From: Chinchilla lanigera
Taxonomy: Eukaryota; Chordata; Mammalia; Rodentia; Chinchillidae
Assembly: GCF_000276665.1 (NCBI RefSeq)
Contig: NW_004955518.1
Span: forward strand, 2,707,552 to 2,771,551
Length of the DNA stretch: 64,000 nucleotides
Reading direction: 5' to 3'
This document shows, in pieces, positions 61,152-64,000 of the stretch. The number at the start of each line of letters is the position of its first letter. Positions within the stretch are counted from its first letter, which is position 1. The notes beneath the pieces are model-generated. The model saw nothing but the letters and a program-made list of their open reading frames with translations. It was not told the origin of the DNA and ran no database searches. The position numbers were made by a program, and so were the translations under genes.

Positions 61152-62354
61152 CTACCACCAGAATTTTAAAAAGGTGACCATCTTGCACTCTACCATGTTA
61201 CTATTTCTGATTATTTCCTTAGTTTTCCCTAAAAACTAATTTCAGGAGGCATGAAAAATTTCTCCTTGGTTTAAGTCTTGAGAAAAGAATCTATCTACTC
61301 CGGAGGATAGAGACAGATGGAAACCACACAGCTCAGTTAACTTACCATGCTTTGCTGGAACGGGATATGGGCCTTCCTAAGTTACTTAATTACAGCCTTT
61401 GCTACTAATTTACAGGTAGTGGGGAGGCCAAAAATTTATTTAACTTTACTGGGTTAGGATCATCAACTCTGAAAATTAGATTTAGAAATAAATAAAATAT
61501 AAAAATTCACACTCTTTTTGTTGTTTGTAAGATTGGTTTTTCAGGACCAAAATAATACTTAAACCGTTTTATAGGCTTAGTCAATGAGTTCACCCCAAAG
61601 TTTTTATCACTTAGAACTAAGAACTTCAGTCACATGCCAACCATAGGAATTTAGTGAGTATGAAAGAGCCTGCCAAAGGTAAAGGGTTTGACCAGAGCCC
61701 AGCAAGCCGAGCGTAGCCCCAGACACCACCTATTACATTTTTGGCAGCCCTGGAAACGCATTAACTCTACTCTACATAACCCATAGAAAGAAAGCCTGAT
61801 TGAAGACAATATAAGTAACCTGTTTATTTAATGAAACAATTCTACAAACAACTAACATAAAATGTTTCAAAACTGAGTATTTAAAGTTCACTCCCACAGT
61901 CTAGAGGAAACTGAAACACTACAAGGAAACAGGAACACCCTTTCATGACCTGACCCAGCACTTTTTGTCAGATGAAGACACATCCTCTCTCCTCCCACCT
62001 ACCCAGGGCCACACCTTCTAAATCTACTATTTGCTCATTTTAAGCCACATTACTACCTTTTCTCCTGGATAAATAAAGGCAAGAAACATATGCAATTTAT
62101 CTATGTAAATCATGAGTGGATTCAGCACAAATTTACCACTGCATCAGAATGAAGACTGTTCAATCATTGTTTGAACGGTCAAAGGCCAAACAGTAGTATT
62201 TTCCCGTAAGGCCTACATAAGTGTACCAAAAAGTACATCACTTAATCCTTACAAATCACCCCGCCACTTTTCACTATTAATTATAGGTAGTGGAACCAAA
62301 GACTGACAGTTGGGTCAAATTTAAGTCCTGCCTATGTGACTCCAAATCCCAATT

Positions 62355-62398
62355 CTGTTCTCCTTCTCTCTCTCTGTCTCTCTCTGTCTCTGTTTGTG
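62355..62398. repeat. (TC)n-rich simple repeat
   Basis: An imperfect run of tctctctctgtctctc units immediately before the composite SINE. Confidence 0.85.
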
Positions 62399-62585
62399 TA
62401 TGTTATGGGGGGCCCTCATACATGCTAGGCAAGTGCTCTAACACTGAGTTATATCCCAGCTCTTTTAATTTTGAAACAAGGTCTCATTAAATTGCCCAGG
62501 TTGGCTTCAAATTTGTTACCATCCTGTCTTAGCCTCCTATGTAGTCAGGATTACAAGTGTGTGCCACTCACCACACCAGGCTCCA
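62399..62585 (-). mobile_element. Composite SINE (ID-like and B1-like parts), reversed
   Basis: ccctcatacatgctaggcaa and ctgagttatatcccagctc form a reversed ID-like part; gaaacaaggtctcattaaat to gtgtgtgccactcaccacac forms a reversed B1-like part. The order matches the forward composite at 50.85 kb. Confidence 0.72.
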
Positions 62586-63329
62586 CATCCCAATTCTTAA
62601 CTAGTGAGCTAGAATGCTCTCCTGTATAAGGTCTTTTGTAGATGAACCCATTTTAGTCAATAGCACTGTTAATAATATCTTCTTCCAAAAATAGCTCCAT
62701 TTCTTTTTCTTCTTTCATAGCAAAATTCCAAACAGCTATTTGATAAAATTTACCAGAGAAATCATCTGGGCCTTAAATTTTCTTTAGCTATCTGACCCAC
62801 TCCAGAATCTAATCTGTTTTTTCAGGCCCGCCACCCCAGTAAAACTTTTTTTTCCAAGTTTACCTGGGTCCTCTGTTGCCAAACCTGAAACCCACTTCTT
62901 GGTCCTCTTATTTACCTCAGCAACAACATCTCATGGTACTGAATCATGCAGTACTTGGTAAAACACCTTCACGTGGCTCTCTCTTCTCCATCTCCCTACT
63001 AACCCCTCCTCACCAGCCAATTCCCACAATTAGGAAGTGGGCTTGGACCCAATTCTGAGACCTTTTTCTCTTTCTGCCCTTCTTTCCCTAGATGTTCTCA
63101 TATTATCTAAAGTCTTCAAATACTGTCTATATGCTGGCAAATCACAAATTTATACCTCCAACTTTCAGTTTTCTCCTTAAGTCCAGAATAATCCTAACTG
63201 CTCATTCAACACCTCTACCTAGAAGTCAGTTACCTCAAGTATGCTGAAAAACAAGTATTTTATTTCCACTTGGTACATGCCCTCCAATATGCTCCATCTC
63301 AATAAATGCCAACTCTTTCATCTTAAGGA

Positions 63330-64000
63330 TAGCTAGGATAATTGTACTACTAATATCTTGGTTTATTGAAAGAAACTGTTAATGTGTAATTGTTTGATCA
63401 ATCTTGCATGCCTATACCTGGTTGTATGTGCAACCATTTTGAAGATGACATTATGTAGTATAGCAACCATTGTTAATATCCTATCACCATGTTTTGAAAT
63501 TCTGTATCATTTTTATTGCTCTTCATGCTGTTTTATGTATTTGTTTGTTTTTTTTTAATGAAAAACAAAATTTATATGTATATATAAGGAGAGCTGGAAT
63601 AGGTGTATTGCTGATGTCTGTGGTTTATTGAGAGGAACAGTCAATGCTTAAAATTTTCTTTTTTCTTGATCGATTTTGCACGCTGGAATTTGGTAATCAG
63701 AATGACTAATCTGAAAACAACAATATGCAGTATAAAGAACCATTGTTGAACTCCTACCATCTCATATGGTGAAGCTCTGCACCATTTCCAGTGTTTTATT
63801 TTTTTATTTATTTAGTTTTTACTTGTTACTGTCTTTGATTGTTTGACCAATCTTACATTCTTATATCTAATGGACTGAGCAACTTCACTGAAGATAACAG
63901 ATGTAATATAGCAGCCACTGTAGTAAATTTCTATCACTTTGTTTTGAGGTCATGTATCATTTTTGATGTTTTTGTGTTGTTTTGCTTTTGTCTTCATTGT
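63330..64000 (+). repeat. Tandem array of L1 3' UTR-like units
   Basis: Three successive units of roughly 200-260 bp (about 63330-63585, 63586-63795, 63796-64000) share the order: gtttattga, ctgttaatg-like, tttgatcaatcttgc, ttgaagatgaca, agcaaccattgt, cctatcacc and tgtatcatttt. The same order occurs at about 2150-2345, in the 3' UTR of the L1 at the start of this window. The array may continue past the window end. Confidence 0.7.

Larger units (their letters stand above)
60996..63325 (-). other. NUFIP1: NUFIP1 intron, partial
   Basis: Sequence upstream of the antepenultimate exon on the minus strand. It contains an ID SINE (61055-61151) and a composite SINE (62399-62585). I found no further exon-like frame, so the intron continues past the window. 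Confidence 0.7.

Noticed and set aside
1..64000. CRISPR array, prokaryotic operon, phage or toxin-antitoxin system
   Set aside because: No regularly spaced repeats, ribosome-binding-site-led gene chains or matching proteins; the whole window has vertebrate repeat content and split genes.

Overview
The window is mammalian nuclear DNA, almost certainly from a rodent outside the mouse/rat group. The evidence is an abundance of tRNA-derived ID-type SINEs and 7SL-derived B1-type SINEs, two ID/B1 composite SINEs, MaLR-type LTRs, LINE-1 and older L2/MIR repeats, and split genes with GT..AG introns. I cannot name the species. No prokaryotic gene, operon, CRISPR array or phage-like system is present, and I found no undescribed multi-gene system.

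Two genes are well supported. (1) The 3' end of NUFIP1 lies on the minus strand: three coding exons at 60877-60993, 56845-57095 and 55132-55248 join in phase through canonical splice sites and encode about 160 C-terminal residues, followed by a 3' UTR running toward about 53545. (2) A tRNA-Glu(UUC) gene lies at 32329-32400 on the minus strand, with A and B boxes and a TTTT terminator. It sits beside an isolated CpG island (about 32470-33140) carrying strong NRF1, GC-box and CRE motifs. NUFIP1 next to a lone tRNA-Glu gene fits my recollection of human 13q14.12, so the left 53 kb is read as the intergenic region downstream of NUFIP1.

Layout: 1-2412 is the 3' part of a broken LINE-1. From 2.4 to 32 kb there is gene-free DNA with SINEs, MIR/L2/L1 fragments, an ERVL-type LTR with a primer-binding site (25.2-25.6 kb) and a long TGG/TGA satellite (27.7-28.5 kb). 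The tRNA and CpG island occupy 32.3-33.1 kb. From 33.4 to 53 kb there are more MaLR LTRs, a minus-strand ERV LTR, an L2 split by a MaLR LTR, two TA-flanked DNA transposon-like elements (44.9 kb; 48.6-49.7 kb with nested SINEs), a GAAA tract and several SINEs with clear target duplications. From 53.5 to 61 kb is the NUFIP1 3' end, whose introns hold SINEs and an ERVL LTR. From 61 to 64 kb is further NUFIP1 intron, ending in a tandem array related to the 3' UTR of the LINE-1 at the start of the window.

The most useful observations are a 7-residue in-frame tandem duplication in NUFIP1, the promoter-like island next to the tRNA, the nested DNA transposon, one target sequence present in three copies around two SINEs, and a bare poly(T) insertion flanked by a target duplication. 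Repeat subfamily names and outer boundaries are by eye and should be read as approximate.
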